Assembly: GCF_001438805.1 (NCBI RefSeq) | Contig: NZ_JQCF01000010.1 | Coordinates: 21,024-85,023, forward strand | Reading direction: 5' to 3' | Source: Companilactobacillus kimchiensis | GTDB taxonomy: Bacteria; Bacillota; Bacilli; Lactobacillales; Lactobacillaceae | Length of the DNA: 64,000 nucleotides | Part shown: piece by piece, positions 8,351-17,996 of the stretch | Layout of the letters: the number at the start of each line of letters is the position of its first letter | How positions within the stretch are numbered: position 1 is the first letter of the stretch | Notes under the pieces: model-generated | Databases searched by the model: none | The model's input: the letters and a program-made list of their open reading frames with translations, nothing else | Told to the model about the DNA's origin: nothing | Translations under genes and position numbers: made by a program

Positions 8351-9451
8351 TTAATAGTACAAATCAGTATTTTTAACATCATTGATAGTCTTAGTACCAG
8401 CGAGTTGCATAGTAATTGATAGTTCCATATTTAGATGTTCGATCACATCAGTAACACCTTGAGCACCACCGAGGTTCAAACCATAAATAATTGGACGACC
8501 AACAGCAACCAAATCAGCACCACTAGCTAAAGCCTTGAAGACATGTTCTCCACGTCTAACACCACTATCAAAGATAACGGGAACACGTTTATCAACACGA
8601 TCAGCGATATCAGGTAGGATATCAAATGATGCTGGAGCACCATCTAATTGTCTACCACCATGGTTTGAAACCCAGATACCATCAGCACCGAATTCAATTG
8701 CTAAATCAGCATCATCAGGTGATTGGATACCCTTAACAATAACAGGAAGCCCTGACATATCTTTGATCTTTTGAATATCTGAAGGTACGATTCCTTGTTT
8801 GGCAGCAGCGTAAATTTCACCGATACCCTTACCTTCACCATCGCCTTCAGAATAAGCAGCTAAATTAGGCATTGGAAGTGGGAATTGGAACTTGTTGATA
8901 ACGTCCTCTTCACGATAACCACCTAAAGTTGAATCAACAGTCAAGACAATAGCCTTAACACCGGCTTTAACAGCCTTATTAATCAAAAATTCATTAAATT
9001 TATCATCTTTACTCATATACAATTGGAAAAATTGTGGTGCATCAGGAGCAGCAGCGGCACCATCTTCTAAAGAAGTGCTTCCATAAGTACTCATTGAGAA
9101 AATTGAGCCGGCAGCAGCAACACCCTTAGCAGTATCCTTTTCCCCATTAGCATGGGCTAATCCTTGGGCAGCTGATGGTGATTCAATAATAGGAGTCTTC
9201 AAAGCAATATCCCACAAATTAGTGCTTAAATCAGCGTGGTCAATTCCTTGTAAAACACGGGGCATGATTTTAGCTTTATTGAAGGCAGCAGTATTTTCTT
9301 TCATGGTATATTCATCTTCAGCACCACCACGGATATAACCAAAAGCCCCCTTCTCATTACTCATATGATCTTTAACACGAGCCTCAAGACCAGCAATATT
9401 TACAATTTCAACATGGTTCTCAGCTGTACTTGCTTCATACTTTTTCTTCAT
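8351..9451 (-). CDS. lox: L-lactate oxidase (FMN-dependent alpha-hydroxy-acid oxidase)
   Basis: This is a 366-residue FMN enzyme expected to oxidise L-lactate to pyruvate with O2, making H2O2. The residues used by Aerococcus lactate oxidase are all found one position earlier: Y39, R180, K240, H264 and R267, the last two in SNHGGRQLDG. The C-terminal phosphate-binding part FDSGVRRGEH is also present. It is a cytoplasmic single-gene unit starting at an ATG at 9451 after AAAGGACGGG. Related enzymes acting on glycolate or other hydroxy acids are possible, but the residue match favours lactate. Confidence 0.85.
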   Translation of the reverse strand: MKKKYEASTAENHVEIVNIAGLEARVKDHMSNEKGAFGYIRGGAEDEYTMKENTAAFNKAKIMPRVLQGIDHADLSTNLWDIALKTPIIESPSAAQGLAHANGEKDTAKGVAAAGSIFSMSTYGSTSLEDGAAAAPDAPQFFQLYMSKDDKFNEFLINKAVKAGVKAIVLTVDSTLGGYREEDVINKFQFPLPMPNLAAYSEGDGEGKGIGEIYAAAKQGIVPSDIQKIKDMSGLPVIVKGIQSPDDADLAIEFGADGIWVSNHGGRQLDGAPASFDILPDIADRVDKRVPVIFDSGVRRGEHVFKALASGADLVAVGRPIIYGLNLGGAQGVTDVIEHLNMELSITMQLAGTKTINDVKNTDLYY

Positions 9452-9627
9452 TACAAATCCCGTCCTTTTAAGGTTATTTATTCAACAAAGATTAGTCTAA
9501 CCTACCTTGCCAAAATATGCTGAGATTTGTTCCGGAATTATCAATTTGTTTTTCAATATTCATGAAATAATTTATTTTATATTAATGACCTAAAATGTTA
9601 AAAAAAATAACTGGTAATTTAAATTTT

Positions 9628-10239
9628 TTAACTACCTAAGATATTACTCAAACGAAGATAAGCGATAAAGTGAAATCCGATACCTGCTAGTAAAAAGATT
9701 GCCCCTAATGGGATCGAAAAAATTGAGGCAAGTATCGCCAAAACATAAAGTGACATACTGACTAACGGATCAAAACGGTTTTTATCAGATTCAGATTTGA
9801 GCATAGCATCAGATTGCAGTTCCGGATGTCGAGCAATATAACGATATAGAATATGAAACATGGCCGAAATAACCAAAGCCACTAAATCATAAGCGATAAA
9901 GGCTACTCTAATATCATTCGTGTTCCCCATGCTTAATGTATCAGCGACTAAAGCCATTGGATAATTAATTAAGGTGATACTAAATAACATCAACAAATTG
10001 ATCAAATTCAAATTACGATCAATTGCCTTCAAAGCATTAAAATAATCATGATGAAATAACCATAACGTGCCAACATAAAAATAAGAAACTACATATGCTA
10101 CCAAAATGGGCCATTGATGGATCATTGCTGTTAATAAATGACCAGTTTTAAATGCTGGAACAGTGAATTCCAATACCAAAATAGTAATCAGAATGGCAAA
10201 TACTCCATCACTAAAAGCCAGCAATCGATCTTTCGTCAT
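9628..10239 (-). CDS. TMEM175 family (DUF1211) membrane protein, probable potassium channel
   Basis: This is a 203-residue integral membrane protein with about six helices. It opens with the family signature RLLAFSDGVFAILITI, in which the FSD motif (9-11) lines the pore of bacterial TMEM175 channels. It follows the cation/proton antiporter gene by 11 bases in the same direction, so the two probably form an operon for monovalent cation balance. A second member of the family survives only as a 27-codon fragment at about 37.6 kb. Confidence 0.8.
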   Translation of the reverse strand: MTKDRLLAFSDGVFAILITILVLEFTVPAFKTGHLLTAMIHQWPILVAYVVSYFYVGTLWLFHHDYFNALKAIDRNLNLINLLMLFSITLINYPMALVADTLSMGNTNDIRVAFIAYDLVALVISAMFHILYRYIARHPELQSDAMLKSESDKNRFDPLVSMSLYVLAILASIFSIPLGAIFLLAGIGFHFIAYLRLSNILGS

Positions 10240-10250
10240 CTTAATCCCCC

Positions 10251-11405
10251 CTATTCCTCAGTTTTCAAAATTTTATTAAATAGAATCGGACAAACTAAAC
10301 AAGTAATAATGGCTGCTAACGTGATTGCCCCTGATTGAGCCATGCTGATCAATTTAAGATTCCGACCAACTTGTAAAATTGGCAAAACCAAAGTAATCGT
10401 TGTGGCTGTCACAATTGAAGCCCCTGCAGCGTATCTTCTACCAAATCGTTTGCGAAAAACAAAATAAACAATTGCTTTAGATAATATAAAGGCCATTAGA
10501 AATATTGGAATCAATAATACAGCATCCCAATTCGTAAATAAGGTCCGCAAGTTTAAATTAACTCCTGTTGTAATAAAGAAAACTGGAATAAAGAAGCCAT
10601 ATCCAATCGAGCTTAATTTATCCTCTGTATCTGGTTTGGGTTTGAGCAATTTCATCACTGCCCCTGCCAAAAAAGCCCCCAAAATACTTTCAGCACCAAT
10701 TTGTTCAGCGAAAGTCACTAACGTAAATATCAAAAAGAATGCTAATCTAATATCCAATTGTGTCGTCGCTTTGTCGATTTTATCAAAGAAGACGTAAATC
10801 CGATTAAACCGATGCAACAAAATAATAGCAATAATAAAAATCACTGGTAATCCTAAGACTGAAATGTAATGACGTTGTTGAACCGCTGAGTATATCGTCA
10901 AGGCTACTAACGGAATGAACTCTCCAAAAGCCGACGTTAATAAAATCGTTTGCCCATAATTAGTCTGTAACAGACCGACTTCTTTTAATAAAGATATAAT
11001 TACACCTAATGCAATGGTACTGAAAAGAATTACTGCTAAAACAAAATCAGTAAAGATGCCTGTTAAATAAAGAACTCCACTCAACAATATCGACATAAAT
11101 AAAATTGTCATAAACCCAGTGAACGAAGTTCCTAACGGTGAATAAATTGTTTTATCTTTTTTAGGCTCCAATAATGAAAAGTCAATCTCCATTCCACCTA
11201 AGAAAATTAAAATTATCACACCTAAATTAGCTATATACTGCACGCTGGTATCAGGACGAGCAATGTTTAAACCAGTTTTGCCAATAACGATTCCCATTAA
11301 TATTTCCGATATGGCAGTTGGCATCCGTTGAATGTGAAATCTAGCCGTGATCAGTGGCGTTATCAATGCCGCAAATAATATAATGATCAATGAAAATTTT
11401 TCCAT
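10251..11405 (-). CDS. Cation:proton antiporter, CPA2 (KefB/NapA-like) family
   Basis: This is a 384-residue membrane protein with about 12 helices and no C-terminal TrkA-N domain. I start it at the ATG at 11405 (MEKFSLIIILFAALI), seven bases after AAGGGG; the longer frame lacks a ribosome site. Features of the Na+/H+ exchanger domain include EILMGIVIGKTGL near residue 40 and LGAFLAGAVM near the centre. It should exchange Na+ or K+ for protons at the cell membrane. The pairing with a TMEM175 channel supports a role in K+ or pH homeostasis. Confidence 0.8.
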   Translation of the reverse strand: MEKFSLIIILFAALITPLITARFHIQRMPTAISEILMGIVIGKTGLNIARPDTSVQYIANLGVIILIFLGGMEIDFSLLEPKKDKTIYSPLGTSFTGFMTILFMSILLSGVLYLTGIFTDFVLAVILFSTIALGVIISLLKEVGLLQTNYGQTILLTSAFGEFIPLVALTIYSAVQQRHYISVLGLPVIFIIAIILLHRFNRIYVFFDKIDKATTQLDIRLAFFLIFTLVTFAEQIGAESILGAFLAGAVMKLLKPKPDTEDKLSSIGYGFFIPVFFITTGVNLNLRTLFTNWDAVLLIPIFLMAFILSKAIVYFVFRKRFGRRYAAGASIVTATTITLVLPILQVGRNLKLISMAQSGAITLAAIITCLVCPILFNKILKTEE

Positions 11406-11481
11406 AATTATCCCCTTAATAATTTGATAATATAACAATTTAGTAAATATTAGTAATCAAAGCCCTTTAACTATTGATTGC

Positions 11482-11512
11482 AAACAAAAAGCCGGTAAAA
11501 TCACCGACTTTT
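11482..11512 (-). terminator. Terminator of the zinc-type dehydrogenase gene
   Basis: Directly after the stop codon the minus strand forms AAAGTCGGT / ACCGGCTTT with a single G-U pair and a TTTTT tail. The mismatch is tolerated only on the minus strand, which fits the gene direction. Confidence 0.8.
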
Positions 11513-12472
11513 TTAATTGATCACAACTACTTTCCCGAAACTGTGATTGCTCTCTAAATATTTATGTGCCTCTCTGATCTCAGTTAATTTATAAACCTTA
11601 GTTGGTTTTACATTAACATTATATTTCTTGATATAATCCAACATTTCATTCAATTTAGCACTAGTAACTTCACCAGATGACAACGAGGTCAAATAGGCTC
11701 CATTATGAATATCCCCGATGGGGTCAAATCCATCCATATACCATTGGCCACCAAGTTCGCCGGTATTGCAGACGATACCACTTGGAGCAACGTGATTAAA
11801 CGTATCCTTCAATGTGGCTGGACCAACCAATTCTAAGACCTTATTAAACATTTTCTTAGTCTTTAATTTGCCGTCTTTATCTTTAACTACAGCATCATAA
11901 CCAGCATCGAGCAACATAGTTTCCTTTTGCATACTCCTAGCTGAAGCTGTGACTTTAACATTGGGATATTTAGCCTTGATCAATCTCAAGGTCGCAATCC
12001 CGACACCACTAGCACCTGAACGGATCAAAACTTTATCATCAGCTTGAAGATTCATTGTTTTTAAAGAACCATAAGCAGTATAAAACGTTTCAGGTACAGC
12101 CGCTAAATCCGTCCAATCAAGCTTTGTTTCAACTGGATAAATTTGTTCATTAGGCAATAAAACAAATTCCGCATATGAACCATCGAATGCTCGACCCATT
12201 TCGCCCATGATTGAAATAATTTTTTGACCTTTTTCCAATTTATCACTGGTACTCTTTTCGACTACACCAACACATTCAATTCCCAAGATACGTGGAAACT
12301 TCACACTAGGAGATTTGCCTTCACGAGTAAAAATTTCTGAATGATTGATTCCAAAACCTTTGACCTTGATCAATGACCAACCTGGTTTAACTTTTGGAGT
12401 TGGTACCTCTTTATATTTTAAAGCTTTGGGGCCACCAGCCTTTTTAATAACAACTGCTTTCATATTCTTCAC
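11513..12472 (-). CDS. Quinone-oxidoreductase-like MDR family dehydrogenase
   Basis: This is a 319-residue NADPH-dependent member of the medium-chain dehydrogenase/reductase superfamily. It has an N-terminal GroES-like domain and a Rossmann domain with the nucleotide motif GASGVG (about 154-159). The zinc-ligand cysteines of alcohol dehydrogenases are absent, as in the quinone oxidoreductase (QOR) branch. It is transcribed alone with its own terminator. The expected reaction is reduction of quinones or enones; the real substrate is unknown. Confidence 0.75.
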   Translation of the reverse strand: MKNMKAVVIKKAGGPKALKYKEVPTPKVKPGWSLIKVKGFGINHSEIFTREGKSPSVKFPRILGIECVGVVEKSTSDKLEKGQKIISIMGEMGRAFDGSYAEFVLLPNEQIYPVETKLDWTDLAAVPETFYTAYGSLKTMNLQADDKVLIRSGASGVGIATLRLIKAKYPNVKVTASARSMQKETMLLDAGYDAVVKDKDGKLKTKKMFNKVLELVGPATLKDTFNHVAPSGIVCNTGELGGQWYMDGFDPIGDIHNGAYLTSLSSGEVTSAKLNEMLDYIKKYNVNVKPTKVYKLTEIREAHKYLESNHSFGKVVVIN

Positions 12473-12535
12473 TCCAAACTAAATAAACTCATATTAATTA
12501 TATGATAAATCCTAAAAAAGTACCCATAATTGGTT

Positions 12536-14941
12536 TTAAAATTTGATTAATTTTAAATTAATATCTGGTTCGCTTTCATTTGTTTTGGAGACTATGATCA
12601 TAGCCAATCCATTAAATAGTTTCACACTAGTCTTTCCACTCAAACTGTGATCAATTGGATTACCATTGCCTACTCCAATGATCCTGCCATTTTCAACTTG
12701 AATCTTTATTTCGTTGTTGGCAGAACTAAGTAAGTGGTCATTATCATCAAAGGCTGATATTTTATAAAGATTTGTTGTTGTACCTTCAAACAATTTATCA
12801 CAGGTAATATTTTTTAATTCCATATTACTATACTGTGAATCAGATGCCACTTCTTGATTGTTTTGATAAGCTTTTACCACCAAAGAACCAGATTGATATT
12901 GAACATGCCAATTAACTTGTCCATCTTTAACTAATTGTTTACCAAAACTTTGGTGATTGATAAACAATTCCAATTCAGCAGCATTACTAAATGCCCGAAC
13001 ATTAGTCATCCCTTTATCATCAATCTCAATTTGTTTCTTATTCCAACTAGGCATGACATGAACCATCGGTTTATTTGTCCAATTAGCTTGATAGTAGTAA
13101 TAATAATCTTTCGGAAAACCACAAAGATCGGCTATACCAAACTGTGAACTAATGGCAGGCCAACCAAATGGTGCCGGTTCCCCATAATAATCAAATGCCG
13201 TCCACAAAAATACTCCACCCATATAAGGATTCTCTTTCATATACTGTAAAGTTCTTTCTGGATGTGCCGTACCGCCTAACCCAGGATCACCTTTTTTTCT
13301 GATACCCGGTAAAACCATTGAGAAATATGATCCTAAATTATTACATTGACTTTTTTCTAGATTATCTTGATAAACTCCCCTAGTTGAAAAGTAAGACGCA
13401 TTTTCGGTACTCATCATCGGCAAATCAGGATACCGCTGCTTTATTCGTTTGGCACTGGGACCCATTACTTCAGCTTCCGGATAATTCACACCTAAGACAT
13501 CTAAATTTTCTAAATAATCTGCATTAAGTTCCCCACTTGGAGTTAACAATTCGGCCGATATAATTAAATGTTCAAAATCATATTTTTTTATTGTCCGAAC
13601 TAATTTCGCAGCAATTCGGCTCCCTACTGCAGTGTTACCACTAAGTTCTTCGTTAGCAATTGACCAAAAAGCCAGTGATGGGTGCATGCGACTAGCTTTG
13701 ACAGCCCTCTCTAAATCATTAATTCTCCAGGGAGTTGATTCCAATAATCTATTTTCATTAATTAAAATAACCCCGTATTTATCACATGCCTGTAGTAATT
13801 CTGGTGATGCAAAATGATGCGTGCTACGCCAGGCATTAACACCCATTTTTTTCATGAGTTTAACTTTATAATCAACAATATCTTGATTCAATGCTATTCC
13901 AACACCAGCAAAGTCTTGATGTTCACATACTCCGCGAAGTTGATACTTTGTTCCATTTAAGAAAAATCCTTCCGTTGTATATTCAAAGGTTCTAATACCA
14001 AACTTTTTATCAATCTCATCATTTGGAATAATAAAAGCGGCTTGATACATTTGGGGATTTTCAGGCGACCATAACTTTGGTGAAGTGACCTTAATCGATT
14101 TTTTAAAAGTATATGAGGATAGACTATTGATTGACTGTGGTTCAAATTGAATCATTGTCTGACCATCTAAAATAATTTTAGGGGCAATAATTTGGGTGTT
14201 CTCTGAATTATTTTCAACCATACATTCCAAACCTAATTCAGCATACGATGTCGTCAATTTCTTGGTATAAATATAAGCACTTGCTCTATTTAAACTAATT
14301 GATGCCTCTTGCTCTAACCAAACCGTCCGATAAAGACCAGCTCCCTCATACCACCAGCCTTCTGAACCAGATGTTTTATCAACCTTCAATAGAATTACAT
14401 TTGTTCCTTCTGATCCATAATGAGCCATCTCTGAGATATCATAAGAAAATGCTGAGTATCCACTATTGTGACGTCCCAAATAGGCACCATTAAACCAAAG
14501 ATCAGTAATTCCCATGACTCCTTCAAAATTGATCACAGTTTTGAAAATGTCAGAATCATCTTTAGGTAGTTGAAAAGTCTTTCGATAGTAACCAATTGAA
14601 TCTGGCTTTGAACCGGTCATCGCTTTGTTCACGTCCTCAACATATGGTTCATCACGCTGCCAATCATGTGGAATATCAATCTTTTTCCAAGAATCATCCA
14701 ATTTTGAAGTTAAATCAGTATCAGTTAAGGCCTTCAAGCCATTTGTTTCATTACCACCAGCAATTAATTTCAAAAAATTTCTTCCACCTTCACTAATGGG
14801 AAGTCTTGAACCTAATTCATTGGGCAATGGTGCTGTGTATCCGCCAAGCGCTAATGCTTTCTTGGAGATTTTTCTTGGTTGCTGTTGTAATTCTCCATAA
14901 TGAAACAACCAGTCGTCATTCATATTTATTCTTTTATGCAT
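12536..14941 (-). CDS. Glycoside hydrolase family 2 (beta-galactosidase-like)
   Basis: This is an 801-residue GH2 enzyme: sugar-binding jelly roll (about 1-210), immunoglobulin-like domain (210-320), TIM barrel (320-600) and a C-terminal DUF4982-type part (about 625-700) plus an Ig-like end. The acid/base is E431 in SIANEE and the likely nucleophile is E513 in STENASY. There is no signal peptide, so the enzyme is intracellular. It is divergent from an AraC regulator, and a cre-like site covers its -35 box, so it is probably induced by its sugar and repressed by CcpA. Beta-galactosidase is the default guess; beta-glucuronidase or another exo-activity is possible. Confidence 0.8.
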   Translation of the reverse strand: MHKRINMNDDWLFHYGELQQQPRKISKKALALGGYTAPLPNELGSRLPISEGGRNFLKLIAGGNETNGLKALTDTDLTSKLDDSWKKIDIPHDWQRDEPYVEDVNKAMTGSKPDSIGYYRKTFQLPKDDSDIFKTVINFEGVMGITDLWFNGAYLGRHNSGYSAFSYDISEMAHYGSEGTNVILLKVDKTSGSEGWWYEGAGLYRTVWLEQEASISLNRASAYIYTKKLTTSYAELGLECMVENNSENTQIIAPKIILDGQTMIQFEPQSINSLSSYTFKKSIKVTSPKLWSPENPQMYQAAFIIPNDEIDKKFGIRTFEYTTEGFFLNGTKYQLRGVCEHQDFAGVGIALNQDIVDYKVKLMKKMGVNAWRSTHHFASPELLQACDKYGVILINENRLLESTPWRINDLERAVKASRMHPSLAFWSIANEELSGNTAVGSRIAAKLVRTIKKYDFEHLIISAELLTPSGELNADYLENLDVLGVNYPEAEVMGPSAKRIKQRYPDLPMMSTENASYFSTRGVYQDNLEKSQCNNLGSYFSMVLPGIRKKGDPGLGGTAHPERTLQYMKENPYMGGVFLWTAFDYYGEPAPFGWPAISSQFGIADLCGFPKDYYYYYQANWTNKPMVHVMPSWNKKQIEIDDKGMTNVRAFSNAAELELFINHQSFGKQLVKDGQVNWHVQYQSGSLVVKAYQNNQEVASDSQYSNMELKNITCDKLFEGTTTNLYKISAFDDNDHLLSSANNEIKIQVENGRIIGVGNGNPIDHSLSGKTSVKLFNGLAMIIVSKTNESEPDINLKLIKF

Positions 14942-14991
14942 ATCATTTCATCCCTTCAGCTTAACTTCAGATTACCCAAATTTTGAATATG

Positions 14992-15029
14992 ATATAATGT
15001 TTTTATTCAATAATTCGCAAACGCTTACT
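14992..15029. promoter_or_regulatory. Overlapping divergent promoters with a cre-like site (GH2/AraC)
   Basis: On the minus strand -35 TTGCGA (15015-15020) and -10 TTATAT (14992-14997) are 17 bases apart and would drive the GH2 gene. A plus-strand TATAAT (14993-14998) lies in the same place for the AraC gene. The minus-strand sequence AGTAAGCGTTTGCG (15016-15029) resembles the CcpA target and covers the GH2 -35 box. Confidence 0.45.
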
Positions 15030-15059
15030 GTCATTTTCCAACTTGGTGGTGATAAATTT

Positions 15060-16058
15060 ATGAAAAATCAGAATTTCAGTAAACTAAATAACACAGTTAA
15101 TTCCAAAGGTTTAACAATCAATACAACCGAACCGATTTCTATTTTTTATAAAAAAAAGTCTGCTGATAAAATTCTTTACACTATGGTTAAAAATGGACAG
15201 ATCAATTCATTCGAAGCCCAGGATTATCAAGCAATGCATCAAGACAAAGATTTTGAATTAATGTTTGTTTTACAAGGTAGCTTAACTAATTATTTAGAGA
15301 ATCAACAAGTCTCCTTTAAAGCTGGTGAGGGCTGCTTTCTAAATCCTCAAATCAAACATACTGAATCTTTGGACAATAATTGCATGGTTATGTTTATTAA
15401 TCTATCTGTTTCATTGTTAAGTCAATTATTACCGGAATTAAAAACCGATACTCAAATCTACTCATTTTTAAAATATAACTTAAAACAAGATAATAACTGG
15501 CAAAGAAATTATTTAAAATTCAGTCGTATCATGCCCTCTACTAATAAATCATTGGATATATTATTGGACGTGTTGCAACAGGAAATTGCTTCTCAAAAAA
15601 TCGGCTCACATTATCTCCAATTAGGACTCATTTTAAGGCTTCTTTCGGAATTAAATGAAAAAAATCATTTCACCTTGAATAGTGTTTCATTTGAACTTTC
15701 TAAGGATGATTATTTAGTTGATCAGATAATTCATATCATTAAAAAGGGATATGGCTGTGTTACTCGACAGGAACTGGAGGAAAAGCTACACTACAATCCT
15801 GAATATATGAATCGTTTGTTAAAGGAAAGAACCAATCTAACTATCACTGGTTTTTCTCAAAAAATTAAAATTAATGCCGCTGAAGAATTTTTAACTACTA
15901 CTGATCTAACAATTAAAGTTATTGCTGAGCGCCTGGAATTTTCTAGTGAAATCTATTTTTATCATTACTTCAAAAAACATGTTTTATTATCTCCCAATGC
16001 TTTCCGACAAAAATTTAAAATCAAAAAAGCAGCTAAACTCCCTTTCGAGAAATATTAG
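15060..16058 (+). CDS. AraC family transcriptional regulator
   Basis: This is a 332-residue regulator with an N-terminal cupin-type sensor (LTNYLENQQVSFKAGEGCFL, LNPQIKHTE) and a C-terminal pair of helix-turn-helix units, the second around IKVIAERLEFSSEIYFYHYF. I use the ATG at 15060, after GGTGGTG. It is divergent from the GH2 gene, so it most likely senses that enzyme's substrate or product and activates the gene. The end of the gene overlaps its own terminator stem. Confidence 0.85.
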   Translation: MKNQNFSKLNNTVNSKGLTINTTEPISIFYKKKSADKILYTMVKNGQINSFEAQDYQAMHQDKDFELMFVLQGSLTNYLENQQVSFKAGEGCFLNPQIKHTESLDNNCMVMFINLSVSLLSQLLPELKTDTQIYSFLKYNLKQDNNWQRNYLKFSRIMPSTNKSLDILLDVLQQEIASQKIGSHYLQLGLILRLLSELNEKNHFTLNSVSFELSKDDYLVDQIIHIIKKGYGCVTRQELEEKLHYNPEYMNRLLKERTNLTITGFSQKIKINAAEEFLTTTDLTIKVIAERLEFSSEIYFYHYFKKHVLLSPNAFRQKFKIKKAAKLPFEKY

Positions 16059-16068
16059 CTGCTTTTTT
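16023..16068. terminator. Symmetrical terminator overlapping the end of the AraC gene
   Basis: AAAAAAGCAGCTAA (16023-16036) and TTAGCTGCTTTTTT (16055-16068) pair perfectly, and the AraC stop codon lies inside the second arm. It works on both strands and also serves the converging azlD gene. Confidence 0.85.
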
Positions 16069-16088
16069 GTTGAGACATATAATAATAT

Positions 16089-16415
16089 TTAAATTGCTAA
16101 ACGCACTAATGCTAGAGAAATAATTCCCACAATCACAATCAACAATAATTTTTTCGTTAAAATCGCCGTCAAAACGGTCGGAATTGAAGCAATCAAGTTG
16201 GCATAGTCGATCTGTGGTAACTGACCTAAATGTTGCTTAAAAAGATTCTCAAACCACAATGCAGCCATAATGGTGATAGGAACAAAGCTTAGAAATTCCA
16301 CAACCTTTGCAGATAAATTAAATTTTTTCAATAAGATAAACGGTAGAATCCTTGATAACAAGGTAACAATTCCACAAGCTATCAGCGTCCAAAACACAAA
16401 TTTAGTCGATGGCAT
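16089..16415 (-). CDS. azlD: AzlD family branched-chain amino acid exporter subunit
   Basis: This is a 108-residue protein with four predicted membrane helices, normal for AzlD, the small partner of AzlC. The pair forms a branched-chain amino acid exporter. It overlaps the azlC gene by 14 bases, which suggests translational coupling. The family identification rests on size, partner and segments such as SRILPFILLKK and FLSFVPITIMAAL. Confidence 0.85.
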   Translation of the reverse strand: MPSTKFVFWTLIACGIVTLLSRILPFILLKKFNLSAKVVEFLSFVPITIMAALWFENLFKQHLGQLPQIDYANLIASIPTVLTAILTKKLLLIVIVGIISLALVRLAI

Positions 16416-17109
16416 GTTTCAAAATCACTCCTAACCCACAGCCAATTAATGTGACCACTAAAATCAATAAGTCACTAGAAATAAAAATTAGTCCAAAGTA
16501 TACTAATGGCAACATAACTGCCACAACCATCAATTGCACTTTCAATGAAATGGTTTTATCACTGATCAACTGTAAATAAAGCAAACCAATAAACATTGCC
16601 ACCAAGGCAAAATCCAATCCTAATTTTTCGGGATCACTGATAATCTTGCCTAACATCGCTCCTACTGTCGTCGAAACTACCCAAACCAGATAAGCCATTA
16701 AATTGACAGTATTAAACCATTTAAAAGTTAATTTACCATCTGTGAAGTTTAATTTATTCATACTCAAGGCAAAACTTTCATCGGTAATTAAACTACCGAT
16801 CAAAATATTTTCCACAAGTGAATTTTTCTTAAAAAAGTTTGCTGTGGTCATACTCATCAAAATCATTCGTGAATTAACCAAAAAAACTGATAAGACAATT
16901 GATACGATTGGCGTCCCGATTGCCAATAAACTAATCAAAATGAACTGTGCCGATCCTGCATACACGATCAAAGACATCAATGTTGCCATTAAAACGCTCA
17001 TTCCCGCCGATGCCGCGACAATCCCAAATGAAAGCCCTATTCCAATGTAACCAAATACAGTTGGCAGGGTATCTTTTATGGCACTCTCGACACTCAAGCT
17101 GTCATCCAT
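16402..17109 (-). CDS. azlC: AzlC family branched-chain amino acid exporter subunit
   Basis: This is a 235-residue membrane protein starting at the ATG at 17109 after AGGGGGAGAG. It carries the AzlC pattern DTLPTVFGYIGIGLSFGIVA followed by VYAGSAQFILISLL, and LITDESFALS in the middle. With AzlD it should export branched-chain amino acids or their analogues across the cell membrane. The two genes form a closed operon; no Lrp-type regulator gene is adjacent. Confidence 0.88.
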   Translation of the reverse strand: MDDSLSVESAIKDTLPTVFGYIGIGLSFGIVAASAGMSVLMATLMSLIVYAGSAQFILISLLAIGTPIVSIVLSVFLVNSRMILMSMTTANFFKKNSLVENILIGSLITDESFALSMNKLNFTDGKLTFKWFNTVNLMAYLVWVVSTTVGAMLGKIISDPEKLGLDFALVAMFIGLLYLQLISDKTISLKVQLMVVAVMLPLVYFGLIFISSDLLILVVTLIGCGLGVILKHAID

Positions 17110-17199
17110 ATACTCTCCCCCTAATTTCATATAGATTATTATAATAATTTTAATTTAGTTATATGTCAATTAGACAATAAAATCATTATATGTTATTAA

Positions 17200-17298
17200 C
17201 ATACTTTTTCACCCACTGGATCTTGGTTGATAACTGCTGATGAAATTACTGATTTCAATAAATTGAATCTTACCACTACGATCAACTGGGACAATTAA
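17200..17298 (+). pseudogene. Short coding-like remnant in the azlC-ABC intergenic region
   Basis: One plus-strand frame reads HTFSPTGSWLITADEITDFN and continues for 12 more residues to a TAA, with no start codon or ribosome site. It looks like the end of a lost protein but matches no family I can name. The rest of the 266-base gap shows only the terminator of the next operon. Confidence 0.2.
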
Positions 17299-17306
17299 CT
17301 TCAAAT

Positions 17307-17346
17307 AAAAAATTACTACCGAATGAATAAGCGGTAGCAATTTTTT
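17307..17346. terminator. Terminator of the small ABC exporter operon
   Basis: Fifteen-base arms (17307-17321 and 17332-17346) pair with one mismatch, which becomes G-U on the minus strand, and both ends are A/T runs. Confidence 0.8.
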
Positions 17347-17375
17347 GATTATTTTAGCTGAAATACGGTCACATT

Positions 17376-17993
17376 TTAAAAGGCCATACGCGATTTTACT
17401 TTCAAATAACTATCTGACAATACTTCTCGTGGATTCTTAAGATAGATCACATTATCCGTATCGTAAATATTATCTAACTTATGCGTCGTGATAATCACTG
17501 TTTTTCCTTGTTCTGTCAGTTCCCGAAACCAATCAAATATCTCCTGAGCATGTTTCAAATCAACACCACTTTCTGGTTCATCAAAAATATAAAGATCTTT
17601 ATCAATGATTGTATTGATGAATACTAAGAGAATTCTTCGTTCTCCTCCAGAAAGGTTCCCAAATTTAACGTGTAATATTTTTTTAATTACCACTGGAACC
17701 TTGAAACTAATAATTCCATGTAACTGTTTCATAAACTGTAAAATATCTTGTACCGTCAACTCAAAATTAAAATTATTACCTTGGGAAAGATAGGCTATCT
17801 CATTAGGCTTAGGAAAACCAATGAAATTATTACCTCGTTTACCATCCACATCAGCAATACAATCCAATAATGTTGATTTACCAACTCCATTTTCGCCAAG
17901 AATAAAGTTTAACTGACAATCTTCAAAATATAAATCAACTTGATCAAAAATCGTTCTAGTTCCATAAGTATAACTAAAATTTTCAATTTTCAT
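17376..17993 (-). CDS. ABC transporter ATP-binding protein
   Basis: This is a 205-residue ATPase subunit with Walker A GENGVGKST (33-41), a Q-loop (YLSQG), signature LSGGERR, Walker B YIFDEPESG and an H-loop (TTHKLD). It is shorter than usual. It lies three bases after the permease gene in the same direction, so the two form an export-type ABC system of the kind found with bacteriocin-like peptides or drugs. Nothing nearby encodes a peptide substrate. Confidence 0.85.
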   Translation of the reverse strand: MKIENFSYTYGTRTIFDQVDLYFEDCQLNFILGENGVGKSTLLDCIADVDGKRGNNFIGFPKPNEIAYLSQGNNFNFELTVQDILQFMKQLHGIISFKVPVVIKKILHVKFGNLSGGERRILLVFINTIIDKDLYIFDEPESGVDLKHAQEIFDWFRELTEQGKTVIITTHKLDNIYDTDNVIYLKNPREVLSDSYLKVKSRMAF

Positions 17994-17996
17994 CTG

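Noticed and set aside
14625..14900. Plus-strand frame of 91 codons opposite the GH2 gene
   Set aside because: It lies entirely antisense to conserved GH2 sequence and has no start signal.
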